DNA of 64,000 nucleotides from Isoetes taiwanensis (taxonomy: Eukaryota > Streptophyta > Lycopodiopsida > Isoetales > Isoetaceae). The position numbers and the translations under genes were made by a program. Numbering within the stretch: position 1 is the stretch's first letter; the number at the start of each line of letters is the position of its first letter. Where the stretch lies: contig JAJEKV010000033.1 in the NCBI GenBank assembly GCA_021234155.1, positions 1,391,745 to 1,455,744 on the forward strand, given 5' to 3'. Below are positions 11,839-21,960 of the stretch, piece by piece. The notes beneath the pieces were generated by a model, which had not been told where the DNA came from, made no database searches, and worked only from the letters and a program-made list of their open reading frames with translations.

Positions 11839-12381
11839 CTAATAAAGTTCCAGTAGGAACGCGTCTGCTCCAAGGAAATTGCACCTGACCACCAAAGAGT
11901 GTCTTGGGAGTGCTAGATAATCCCCAAAGATGAGATTCCTGATAGATCTGCGAACGTCAAGATGATCACCCAGGATGACAAGGCCACCAAGACACCTAAA
12001 TTGGTCTTGATACAGTGTACAACGATCTAGAATCGTAGCCCAAAGTTCGTCAACTGGGCCACTAAGAACTCCCCAGAATAGATGGGTGAGATTGACAAGA
12101 ATAATCGATCTGTAGATAAGGCGCGAGGTAGCCGGGGAGCTTGCTGTGGAAACAACAGAGGGCTGGGAGCTTGGGGATCTGAGAGGAGGAGGTGGCGATT
12201 CCAATGGAAGAATGGGAGATCTGGGGGAAGGCAATGGTGATTCAGGGGGTAGAGGGGGAGACACGGAGTTATCAGGAGAGCCAAATAAATCCAGAGGAGG
12301 TGACGAGTTTAGTGGCAATGGAAGAGAGATGGAGTTTACTGGAGGAAGAGGATCGTTTAAAAAGGAAAGAGAAGGCTCCAT
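11839..12381 (-). CDS. LINE A small ORF, module 3 (proline-rich lead plus shared domain)
   Basis: A 180-codon open frame. The first 85 residues are a proline/serine-rich linker (SPPLPPESPLPSPRSPILP). The remainder is the third copy of a domain shared with the two upstream ORFs: FWGVLSGPVDELWATIL, then a central charged stretch, then a closing hydrophobic strand AFLLELY before the stop. It matches GWLEGSIFELWSYLV...ILLEVY of module 2 in order and spacing. It overlaps the 5' end of ORF1 in another frame. Function is unknown. The position suggests a gag-like accessory or RNA-binding role, which is inference. The plus-strand glycine-rich frames here are antisense shadows. Confidence 0.6.
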   Translation of the reverse strand: MEPSLSFLNDPLPPVNSISLPLPLNSSPPLDLFGSPDNSVSPPLPPESPLPSPRSPILPLESPPPPLRSPSSQPSVVSTASSPATSRLIYRSIILVNLTHLFWGVLSGPVDELWATILDRCTLYQDQFRCLGGLVILGDHLDVRRSIRNLIFGDYLALPRHSLVVRCNFLGADAFLLELY

Positions 12382-12409
12382 TGTGGAGAGACCATTGAGT
12401 AATCAGAGA

Positions 12410-12787
12410 TTATGGTCTGTATACCTCCAGGAGAATATAATCAACCAAGGCAGGGTAAAAAACTCTGAACTTAGAAAAGCAAGGTCGATCAGCTCCTAAG
12501 AAGGCTATTCTCCATTCAAGAGCAGTGGCCTCAGGATCAAAGGATGACGTAACTATCTCCTCTTTGTAGAAAAGATCAGGAAAAGTGTTCTCATCAACCA
12601 AATAAGACCAAAGCTCAAAGATTGAGCCTTCTAACCAACCACAAAAGATCTCGTGATCTTTGAAGCCAACCACAAAATATTTGCCTGGAACAGGGGGTAA
12701 GGGAGAGCTCTGAGATGATTGAGAGCTGAAGCAGATTATGGAGAGAGGCAATGGATGACCCATTTTAAGGGGCCAAGCTGCACTCAT
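12410..12787 (-). CDS. LINE A small ORF, module 2 (best-preserved copy of the shared domain)
   Basis: A 125-codon intact frame. The likely true start is the internal Met at about 12763 (MGHPLPLS), because module 1 has MGLPLPVE at the equivalent place. Order: a serine/proline spacer, GKYFVVGF, FCGWLEGSIFELWSYLV, a Phe/Asp/Tyr patch (FPDLFYKEE), a central ALEW...FLGADR segment, and a final strand YILLEVYRP at the stop. The alternation of short hydrophobic strands and helices is reminiscent of a compact alpha/beta fold such as DUF4283, but I cannot confirm that. No other domain is present. Confidence 0.65.
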   Translation of the reverse strand: MSAAWPLKMGHPLPLSIICFSSQSSQSSPLPPVPGKYFVVGFKDHEIFCGWLEGSIFELWSYLVDENTFPDLFYKEEIVTSSFDPEATALEWRIAFLGADRPCFSKFRVFYPALVDYILLEVYRP

Positions 12788-13036
12788 TTCGCCCGGGGCG
12801 GTGTCTTGAATTACGAGGCGAAGAGAATTTGTAGACTAGGAGACTAAGAAACGGTGTGTGGACAGAGCATGATTAAGGCTAACCCTAGAAGGAAATTTAA
12901 GAATCACGGTAGAAAGTTGCTTGCAGAGGCAACCGAATGCTGAAACTAGCAGGCCACATGTGCCATATGACAACAAAAGGACCCGAGTGTGGCAGGAACC
13001 CCATCGTGTAGAAGAGAGCCACAAGCAAGAACTTAT

Positions 13037-13404
13037 TCAGTAGATCTTCACAATAACCTTCCCCTCTGCCCATTCACTATAAACATGGAATATAGCAGCC
13101 GCTGATGCCTCAACATCTCCCACGTATTCACCGAGCCAGCTCTCGACTAGAACATGGGGAATATCCGGGCTTAAACCTGCTTCTCCGATGTAGAAATGGT
13201 CAGGAAAGAATCTGTCACTAGAGCTGCCCAGATTTCAACTATTGGACCTTCTAACCAGCCACACTGATAATGATCTCCGTTGATAATAATAGTGAAGTAT
13301 CTGCCTTGCCTTTTTCCTTTGGGTTGAAGTTCGACGGGCAGAGGCAGACCCATTAACCAAAGAATCCAGCGGTAAACGGGCAAGCCCTCTACAAGGGCCT
13401 GCAA
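13037..13404 (-). pseudogene. LINE A small ORF, module 1 (one frameshift)
   Basis: The first paralogous ORF from the LINE 5' end. Likely start MGLPLPVE at about 13353. It runs GRYFTIII, then CGWLEGPIVEIWAALV. It continues in a second frame as HFYIGEAGLSPDIPHVLVES, then AIFHVYSEWAEGKVIVKIY and a stop at 13037. Frameshift-aware alignment by eye to module 2 covers the whole length: G-K/R-Y-F, C-G-W-L-E-G, E-I/L-W, F-Y, the WLG/FLG position and the closing Tyr. About 120 bp of 5' UTR lies upstream to the insertion boundary. The 12788-13036 gap to module 2 has no clear coding content. Confidence 0.6.
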
Positions 13405-13534
13405 CTAGAGGCAAGATCGGGCTGGGCAAGGGTTGATCGATTGATCAGAGCTGGGGGAATGGAATAGTGTTCAAGCAAGGGTAGCTGGAGACACAAGCGC
13501 TAGCGCCCATGTTCGTTGTTCAATACTATACTTT

Positions 13535-13915
13535 CTTTTTCAATATATTCCACATATTTTAGTCATTTTCTTTGTGAAAACATTCTAAAGTAATGTTAAC
13601 TAGCAAAGTCTACGACTCAAATTAATGCTAGAAACTAAACTACTAATCATATATTACATATAAACTAGAATGATGTTAGCTAAACGAGCGCGAAATTCAT
13701 TCTAAAAGTTTCTATGCTTTAGCTAAACAATACAAAATTTCACTCTCTTACTTTCTAGCATTTGGCTAAAGAGCTCCAGGGTTGGTGCAGTCCCGAAAAA
13801 AGTTAAGTTAAAATTATTATTTTTCCAATTTTTTCCATTTACTTTAGCCAATTTTTTTTGAAAATGTGTTAAAAAATCGCTAAATGGCTAAGTTTAACCC
13901 GTAAATTATTCCATG
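13535..13915 (-). mobile_element. hAT-type non-autonomous element, copy 1, right part
   Basis: This is the continuation of the element interrupted at 5090. It matches the reverse complement of 62695-63075 and ends ...aaattattccatg at 13915. The 8-bp target duplication actattta (13916-13923) follows and differs at one base from actgttta on the other side. Confidence 0.85.
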
Positions 13916-14937
13916 ACTATTTATACTCACAGACCTTAACCACTGCAATTCGATCAGCTACTCCTAGCTTTGCAAAACATGCAATCCCGTCCCATCCCCT
14001 CTGCCCATTGCCTTTTCTATTCCAGATAGAGTGCACTGAAACAAAACCTTGAATACTAATTAGAGGAGACATCTCATGCTCCCAAGTTTCCAGTAACAGC
14101 AAAATATCATAATTTGAAAGCATTTCATGACGGTTAAGGAATTTATGCTCGTTTGCTCCATGTATATTCCATACAAGGAGCTTGATGATCGCAGTTACCT
14201 ATTTAGTTGATGACCGGACTACTACCTTACCATTTCGAATGAAGGCTTGTTTTCCTTCAGATTTTAAGACTTTCACCTCTTCAAGTAGAGCTTTTCTTTC
14301 TTGCTGCTGCTGAAATGTCAGATCATCATCTAGCTAGATTTGATGACCTTTCAGATTTGCTCTATTCTGCGTTACCCGGTTTCTGGATTCTACAGAATAG
14401 AATCTTAAAATCACTGGTCTATGGCGCCCTTCCAACTTTCTTCCTACTCTTGTGCATGAATGTACTTATGGTTCATGTAAAAACATCTTAGTCTTAAAAA
14501 ACTCCTCCACTATACTTCCATCAAATTCTCACCTTCTAATTCATGAAGCCCCGAGACCTTAATATTTGCAGCCTTGCTCTTTTCTCCATCTCTGCAATTC
14601 TGTCCTGCCTTTGTTTAAACAATTCAGAAACCTTGTTTTTCAAGTTAGACGAAATTTTTTCCACGGGCTCTAATCTGGCCACGTTTTCTTTCTCTTCTTT
14701 CAGCATCTTTATATGTTCTCTGTCCATCTCACTTTGCAGTTCAAGTTCTTTTACACGAATATGCAGTTTCTTATTTTCTTCTGAAACTTCTCGGTATTCT
14801 TTCATGATTTCATGTAGAAAAGATTTAACTGCTAATATTTCATATTTCAGTTCTTTCATCTGCGCAAGGATCAATTCCTCATCATCGCTATCATCCCTGG
14901 CTGAAGATTTGGATGGTCTCCCCTTTGCTCCCATGGT
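13916..14937 (-). mobile_element. LINE B: non-LTR retrotransposon fragment (ORF1 coiled coil and endonuclease)
   Basis: The minus strand carries a 132-codon ORF1-like frame from 14934. It has a basic start, an acidic patch, then a long heptad-rich coiled coil (about residues 25-115) ending ARLQILRSRG. After a frameshifted linker an APE-type endonuclease begins at about 14190: LLVWNIHGANEHKFLNRHEM, then LLLLETWEHE. The WN and ET motifs are the usual metal-binding positions. The endonuclease stops at 13924, where the hAT element entered. The reverse transcriptase portion is absent from this side, probably displaced beyond the CACTA-like end. This family differs from LINE A, which has a zinc-knuckle ORF1. 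Confidence 0.8.
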
Positions 14938-17900
14938 CGAAAGTGCCTATGATGTCTACGAAATAGTTAGCCTATGTATTACATGTACCTCATTTGACCA
15001 AGAACTTGCTCTCAGTTAGAAAGATTTATGATGCCGGCTAAAAAGTACAATTTGGCATCAATGAGTGCCAACTTCAAGATTCCCATGGACGCAAACTTAC
15101 TCAAGGCATATGCGAAGGAAGTCTCAATAGATTCCCCCTTTCAATGTGCCTCAACACTCTGTCAATGAAGTGACCACCACTCCCAATGATGTTTATCAAT
15201 GGCACTTACGATTGGGACATGCTGGACTGCATGCCTTAAAGCAACTCCACTCCAAGATTCAAGATTTCAAAATTCAGCCAAATACCAGTTTACCAGTATG
15301 TGAAGCATGTTTAATTGGCAAGCATCATCGGTTACCTTTTCCAAAAGTTAGTCCTTCAAGAGTCGAGCATCCACTTGACTTGGTACACACTGACATTGGT
15401 GAGTCCGAAATACTTTCTAATAATGGTTGTAAATATTTCATCACATTTATTGATGATTATTCTAGATACACCACTGTGTATTTTCTTAAAAAGAAATTTG
15501 CAGCTTTAGAAGCTTTTAAAGAATACAAAGCTCTAGCTGAAAACCAACTTGGAAGGACCATCAAATGTCTTAGATCTGATAATGGTGGTGAATATACCTC
15601 CAAGGTGTTCACAAGTTTCTGTGCACAACATGAAATTGACAGAAATTTAACGGCCCCATACTCTCCTCAACAGAATGGTGTAGCCGAGAGAAAGAATTGC
15701 CCTCTGGCTAAAAGTGCCAGAAAGTATGTTGCATTTGAATCAACTTTCTCATTATTTTCGGGCCGAAGCTCTAGCTACAACTACCTATATTCAAAATTGG
15801 TTGCCCACACAAGATTTGGGAGATCAAACCCCATATGAAGCTTGGATTGGTAAGCAACCAACACTATCCCATCTAAAAGTCTTTGGTTGTATTGGATATG
15901 TGCATGTAGCTAAACAAAAACGAAGAAAATGGGAGGGCCACGGTATCAAATGTATCTTTGTTGGCTATAGTGTCTGCCAAGGCACATCGTATGTACAACC
16001 CCCTTACCAAGAAAGTTCACATCTCCCAAGATGTTACATTTATTGAAGATACCTTCTGGGATCTGAAAGACATATCTCCTACTTCTTGGTGTCAAGTTCC
16101 CTGGCAAGTCCTCTATCCTCAATATCTCCTCACTCAAGGTGATAACATGCAACCCAATCCTCCAATTATTCAAGCATAACAACAAACTCCTGTATTAGTT
16201 CCAGAGGAAGCCCCACCAAACATAAACACTGAAGATCTTGCTTCTGAAATTATGCAGGATGAAGATGTTCAAGATGCCCAACCAATCACCTCAAGTGACG
16301 AAGCCCCTGATATTGTGCAACAATTTATGGATAGCCCACTTCCTCTAGTGGCATCCCCAAGTACAAGTCGATATGGTCGAAAACATACTCCTTCTTTGAA
16401 GACTTTGGGGTCTTCCATACAAACATTAAAGAAGCATTTTGCTATGCCCATAGTTGGTGATCCATTGACTCTTAACGGTGCTTTATCAGATCCAAATTCC
16501 AAAGAATGGCACGATGCTATGGCTTCTGAATATGATTCCCTCACGAAGAATCGAACATGGACCTTGCAACCACTCCCTCCTGGGCGCAAGGCAATTGGTT
16601 GTAAGTGGCTCTTTAACGCAAACATAAAGCTGATGGATCCATTAATCGTTATAAAGCAAGATTAATAGCAAAAGGATATTCTCAAATTGAAGGGATCGAT
16701 TACCTTGATACCTTCTCTCCTATTGTCAAATTGATATCCATCAGAACTCTCCTCACATTTGCTGCTGCTCAAGATATGCACATCCATCAACTGGATGTTA
16801 AGACTGCATTTCTCAATGGTAACTTGAAAGAAGATATCTTCATGAAATAACCTGAAGGTTATGTTCAACCTGGATAAGAGACTCTAGTATGCAAGTTACA
16901 TAAGTCTTTATATGGCCTCAAACAGTCTCCACGAGCATGCTATCAACAGATTGACACCTTTCTCAACTATGAGCAAGGGGGGGCAGACAGTAACATTTAT
17001 ATCAAGAAGATAAGCTGTCATATTTTGCTCCTAGCTTTGTATGTGATGCCATATTAATAAGCAATAACTTGAATTTTCCGAGCGAGTGTAAACAAATTCT
17101 TGCCAAAGAATTTCAAATGACTGATTATGGTGAAATTGCAAACTGCTTAGGAATCCAAGTCCCAAGAAATTGAAAAAAGAAGATAATTCATCTCAGTCAA
17201 CAAAAATATATTGAAGACCTCTTAAAGAAATTTGAAATGGATAAGAGCAAGCCAATAAATACTCCAATAGATATGAATATAAAATTGTCCAAAGATATGT
17301 GTCCCCAAAATCCTCAAGAAGAAGAGACGATGAAGAGTACACCCTATGCAAGTGCAGTAGGCAGTCTCATGTATGCTGCTATATGTAAGACCCGACATTG
17401 CTCATGCAGTCAGTTTTCTGAGTCAATTCTTGAGTAATCAAGGACCTATGCACTGGGCTGCAGTGAAGAGAATTCTTCGCTATCTTTCTGGGACCCCTAA
17501 CTTTGAACTTATATTACAAGGTGGTTCGCTCACACTCATAGGTTATAATGATGTTTCTTATGCTAGTGATGTTGAAATTCGCAAGTCCACAACTGGATAT
17601 TGTTTTCAACTTGGAAAAAGCACCATCTCCTGGTGTAGTAAAAAGCAACCTACAATTTCCTTATCCAGTGCTGAAGCCGAATATATAGCTATTTGCCAAG
17701 CAACAAAAGAAGCTATATGGCTCTGCAGGTTACTTGAAGACATCATGATACTTTCACAAGGACCAGTGTTAATCAAGACTGATAGCACAAGTTGCATCAG
17801 CATGGCAACACAACCAAGAATCAATGCTATATTGAGATCTAGTAACACTTTGTACGAGAGAAGATTCTTGAGAAGAAGATTCAACTTCAATATTGCCCCA

Positions 17901-18013
17901 CTAAAGACATGGTAGCAATTTTTCTTACAAAACCTCTACCAAAAGACAAATTTATTCAATGCAAACAAAGCCTCAATATAGAAGACAGTCTGACATGCAT
18001 CGGCTAGGGGGAC
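14938..18013 (+). pseudogene. Ty1/Copia retrotransposon polyprotein remnant, 5' truncated
   Basis: Copia elements encode gag-protease-integrase-reverse transcriptase-RNase H. The remnant starts mid-protein with YVLHVPHLTKNLLSV just downstream of the protease. The GAG-pre-integrase zinc module follows (WHLRLGHAG ... CEACLIGKHH), then the integrase core (HTDIGE, SDNGGEY, PQQNGVAERKN). Reverse transcriptase follows (EWHDAMASEYDSL, IHQLDVKTAFLNG, LYGLKQSPRACYQQ) and then RNase H (SISLSSAEAEYIA-like, about 17650). The YVDD box region at about 17030 is damaged. Stops in reverse transcriptase (about 16850 and 16875) and at least four frame changes make it dead. The 5' half and 5' LTR are missing; LINE B abuts the truncation. 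Confidence 0.92.
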
Positions 18014-18250
18014 TATTAACGAAATGGGATTCCGCTGGTTATCCACTGCCTACAAACCAGCGTGCATTTCGTCGTGTCACCCTTAAGCCATATAGGCTTG
18101 TCAATCTCATTGATCCATGTCTCCAAAAGACATACCTTTTCCAATAGCCATGTCCTCAAAAGACATGCCCTCATGACCTTTCAATACCCTTTCACCTGCT
18201 TACATAAATTGTCCTATTTTCCATATTTTCAATACAGTTCAACTTAAACA
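18014..18250 (+). mobile_element. Probable 3' LTR of the Copia element
   Basis: Right after the coding remnant lies a purine tract ctaggggga. It is followed by tattaacg, a mutated version of the usual TGTTA start. About 237 bp later the sequence aacttaaaca could be the matching inverted end. No 5' LTR is available for comparison, so the limits are inferred from the polypurine tract and end symmetry only. Confidence 0.45.
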
Positions 18251-18879
18251 TTGCACAACTACGGGGGAGCCCTTCCAATCTGCTATTGTCTCTCAAGACA
18301 AATATGTATTCTCAAATTCATATCTGATCTAACTATATATATTCTTATAGAGGGCTGCTTGATCGCTGATAATTGGGGCCATCTCCTTCCCTACAAATTA
18401 CCCACATTAGCACAATGGGCGGCTGTGATGGCTTGGTTAATTTTTTTTTACTGCGACATGCTTCCCCATGTGTTGATTCATTTGTCGGTAAGCTTGGTGC
18501 GTCTTTGCGGTGCTTTTCGGGTATGCCCTAGGTTCTAATGCTTGGTGTAATGCGTCGCGCAGTAGGCACTAATTTATCCCAAAATCCCCTTGTTTTAAGT
18601 ATCTATTCCACGGTTTTGAGATGTACAGCGGCCATAGCCGATCTGTTTTTTGAGGTCTAGCTTCCAGATAAAATGGCATTCTAGCTTTGTTGTTTTAAGA
18701 TGTTTTAAGATGTTTCCTGAGGTTGATCTACGCGATCAAATTCCTGAAGCCTACCCAGAAGGATGAAGATTTGAACTCCATTTGTATATCTGTTATAGAT
18801 CGATGCAATTTTCCTTGTCTACGAGCTTTACCCAAGTAATATCGAACCACAGATGAACCTGTGCTTCATTTTCGGCGAG
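18251..18879. other. No gene recognised
   Basis: There is one short plus-strand frame (18251-18538) with no motif. Part of this stretch may belong to the left LTR of the Gypsy element, whose outer limit I could not find. Confidence 0.4.
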
Positions 18880-19228
18880 CCATTCCAACATGAAAGATGA
18901 GTGCTAAAGTGTCGAATGTTGCTCAAAATTTCTTTGCCTTATGCCTTATTCGTGATTTTTCCCATTGAGAGAAGATACGAGGAGACACATAGGAGGCGAT
19001 GGAGCCGACATATCAAATAAGGAAAAACATTCCATAACCGCTACTTAAAAAGCGGACACGTGGCACGGCATCTGTCTCACCCAACCACGAGCCCTCAGCT
19101 AAGACACAGTTGCCCTAGAGCTCTCCCCCGAGCTACTATATAGCATGCACACCCCCTTTGGTCCTTCTTTGGACCCAAAAGCCCTCTTTGGACCAAAAGG
19201 CCCAAAGACACGTCTTTAGCATATAGCA
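18880..19228 (-). mobile_element. 3' LTR-like end of the Gypsy element
   Basis: Read on the minus strand, a purine tract aagaggggggg sits immediately before tgctatatgctaaagacgtg at 19228, a good polypurine-tract/LTR junction. The segment 19075-19215 is repeated at 23455-23640. The shared landmarks are ccaacc-acgagccctc, agctactatatagcatgcac and several ctttggacc hairpins. The outer end is not defined. Confidence 0.6.
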
Positions 19229-19269
19229 TTCCCCCCCTCTTGACATTGCAGCCGGTCCCTGCGAAAAAG

Positions 19270-21960
19270 GGTGCGTCTAAATACCTTTAGCCATCCGAGC
19301 AAGATAATCCTTCCTTGGCCCTAAGCAGGGCCGCTGAAGTAGAAGCCACGCGGCTTGGACACCCTCTTTGTGCGTGTCGGCTTCCTTAGCTTTCCGATCT
19401 TTATATTCCCTAAGAATATCCGGATAAGCTTCTAAAACATTGCCACGCACCCATGAAGCATCCTCCAAAGGTTTGTGAGTGAACGTAACCAAATATTGTC
19501 TTGAACCACTAGTGGATTTTGTCTTCCAAAATTGTTTCCTGATTCTTGAACTTTGGAAATACCAATCAATTCTGGCTCACTTAACCTCTCAATTGGAGGT
19601 AAGTCTTTACCTTGATAAGCTTTTAAGAATCATACATTCACTATATCATACATTTTCTAACATTGAGGCAATCATAATTGATATGCACTCTCCTTGATCA
19701 CTTATAACTTGAAATGGTCCATGGAAATGGGGTTGACGCTTAAGACCTTTCTTGCGCGCACCTTTCTTAAAGTGTCCTTTATGGATCCTCATCCATATCC
19801 AATCTCCTTTCTTAAAAACCATTGGCAGCTACCACTTAGATGATTTCTTGGCAAAATAATCCTGAGCATCTTGAATACGAGCTTGAAGCAAGGCCATGAG
19901 ATCCTTATACTCAATAACTAAATCATCAGCATCGGGAACATCCTTACACACTCCAAAAAGTGTGTTCCGCACAGGCTAACCATAGATGGTCTGAACATGT
20001 GTCATCTTTATGGTAGACTGATAGGCATTATTGTATACAAGTTCAGTTATAAGCAAATGCTCTTTCGAATGACCTTGATGTTCCTTGACAAACCCTCTTA
20101 TGATGGAACAAATAACCTTGTTCACCACCTCAGGTTGTCCATCAGTTATAATAAAGAACCTTAACTTAGTTCGCAACTGCATAAGTAATGCCTTACAAAA
20201 TTTACTGGTATACTTTGTATTATAATTAGATACAATACCTTTAGGCAACCTATGTAGCCTAAACAGCTTCTTGATAAAGAGCATAGCTGCAGTATAAGTT
20301 GTCAACTTATTCAAATTGTCCAAACAACCATCCAATTGCCAATATTCTTGCGAGGACGTGTGGAAAAACCGACAATAACATCTATAGTAATCGGCGTCCA
20401 CTTCGCTTCCTGAATACGTAAGGATAAATGAACACCAAGAGGCTTCTAGCTCGCTTTCTTTATCCATTGGCAAGTCACACAATGACTAATAGGAAGGAAG
20501 ACATCTCTTTACAATCCAGACCACACAACATATGGTTTAATCTTTGCCGAGATCACTCCCCCATGCCACAATGCCCAACAATAGGCATATCATGGACCTT
20601 CCTAAGAACAAATGGTCTAAGGTCACGAACAATGCATAGCTTTGGACCTTTGTATAAGAACCCATTAACGATCTTATACCCCTAAGCATTTCCACTTTGA
20701 ACCAATAACCACATCTCCGTATAACCATGGTGATTGGCATACAATGGCTCTTCCTAATGGATGGATTGTACTATAGAGAGAGAACAAACAACAAAATGTC
20801 AGCTTAAAGCGTCCGGATACAACATTCTCTTTACCAAAACGATAGTGGAGAGAAATCATATTGTTGCATAAAAACAACCCGGTTCACCGCTTTCCTTTCC
20901 GGTCTAATGCTTTGATGGTCAGTCAAAATATGAATCGCCGACCCTAAAAGATAATTAATCGCCACACTTTCAAAAGCATAAATGACAGCCAGAAATGCTT
21001 TATCATAAATACTAGATCTACTTTCCTTGTCAGGAAAACTTAACTTTCATAAGCAATAGGATGACCATCCTCGCATCAAAGCGCACCCAAAGCCATACCA
21101 CTTGCATCCAACACATAACAAGAAAGGTAGACCAAACTTTGTCAAACGCTTGATCAGGGAGGATGAACTATGGCATCCTTTAAAACTTGAAACAAACCGA
21201 TGATTATGATGCCCGGTGGAAAGGAACATCTTTTAAAGTAGCAACAAATACAAATGAAGCTAAACGAAAGCAAAATTCTCAGACAAACTTCCTATAATAT
21301 TAACCATAAACCGAAAAGAACGAGCAATGCAAAGAATGAAGTAGGTGCAAAAGGCCAATCCACAATTGCTTGGACCTTTTTGGGATCAACTTTAAGACCC
21401 TTAAGCAAAAAACAATATGACCCAAATATTCAATTTTGATTGGAAAAGATACTTTTCTTAGGATTAAGAGTAATAGACTCCTCCCTTAACCGACGGAAAA
21501 CCTCCCTTAAATGCAAGTAATGATCTTCCTCCGGACTTACTAAAAACCTAATATGTCATCAAAAGAATACGACAACATAAGCGCCATGCACATCTTCAAA
21601 TAGTGGCCCCATTAGCCTACTTAAAAGAAGTCGGCCGGGCATTTGTAAGGTCCAAATGGCATGACCAAAAAACTCATAATGTCCAAAGGTTTTCCAAACG
21701 CTAGTCTTATGCACATCTTCGGGTGCAACTTTAAGTTGCCAACACCCGGTTAAGATCAAGCGACTAAAAATTTGGCACCTTGGAACTTTGAAGCCAAGAA
21801 CTATCTTTTCTCTTGACCAACAAGGCAGGGAGCACCAAAAGGTGAAAAAACTATAGCGGATCAATCCGGCTTGAAGGAACTCCTCAAGTTGGCGCCCGAT
21901 CTTTGTTTGTTGGCCATGCATTCTCCAAGGAAGAGCTTGATTAGGCAAAGTCCGTCCGTG
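19270..21960 (-). pseudogene. Ty3/Gypsy polyprotein remnant (RT, RNase H, integrase)
   Basis: On the minus strand, order from the element 5' side. Reverse transcriptase at 21948-21560: QLEEFLQAGLIR, then GCWQLKVAPEDVHKT and FGHYEFFGH, a family signature, leading to a lost YxDD. RNase H-like sequence spans about 21230-20700. Integrase is at 20482-19976 with FRLHRLPKGIVSNYNTKYTS, the region of the catalytic D, then ITDGQPEVVN and a broken C-terminal part near 19490-19280. Frames change repeatedly and internal deletions shorten the RT-RNase H core. The integrase active-site Asp in IVSN is replaced by Asn. It is clearly non-functional. Confidence 0.85.

Larger units (their letters stand above)
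10257..11884 (-). pseudogene. LINE A ORF1 (DUF4283-like, CCHC zinc knuckle), frameshifted
   Basis: Plant L1 ORF1 proteins bind element RNA and package it with ORF2. Read from 11884: a basic or serine-rich lead, then a DUF4283-like domain across two frames (SPEYWNAQS, then IASRLGEYVCMDSRLDEPPK at 11350-11300). A perfect C-x2-C-x4-H-x4-C knuckle (CATCGVRLHAGVNC, about 11150-11190) follows. The C-terminal tail is low-complexity with two internal repeat pairs. The N-terminal 11884 frame overlaps the end of the upstream small ORF, so the two may once have been linked by frameshift. The stop at 11546 and the changes of frame around 11400 and 10730 show decay. Confidence 0.85.
5091..13523 (-). mobile_element. 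LINE A: essentially full-length plant L1-type retrotransposon (8.43 kb)
   Basis: An insertion on the minus strand is bounded by an 11-bp target duplication, tactatacttt, at 5080-5090 and 13524-13534. Its 3' end is an A-tail (T-run 5091-5100 on the plus strand, continuous with T's of the target). Order from its 5' end: three related small ORFs (13.4-11.84 kb), a zinc-knuckle ORF1 (11.88-10.26 kb), a spacer with tandem repeats, then ORF2 with endonuclease, reverse transcriptase and a C-terminal zinc-ribbon-like region (8.9-5.17 kb). The empty site is represented by the undisturbed hAT copy at 62695-63290. Numerous frameshifts make it non-autonomous today. Confidence 0.9.

Noticed and set aside
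12146-12499. Plus-strand glycine-rich ORF of 117 codons
   Set aside because: It is the antisense of the proline-rich linker of the LINE A module 3 ORF.
14543-15019. 158-codon plus-strand Ser/Leu-rich ORF
   Set aside because: It is the antisense of the LINE B coiled-coil ORF1 and part of the Copia junction.
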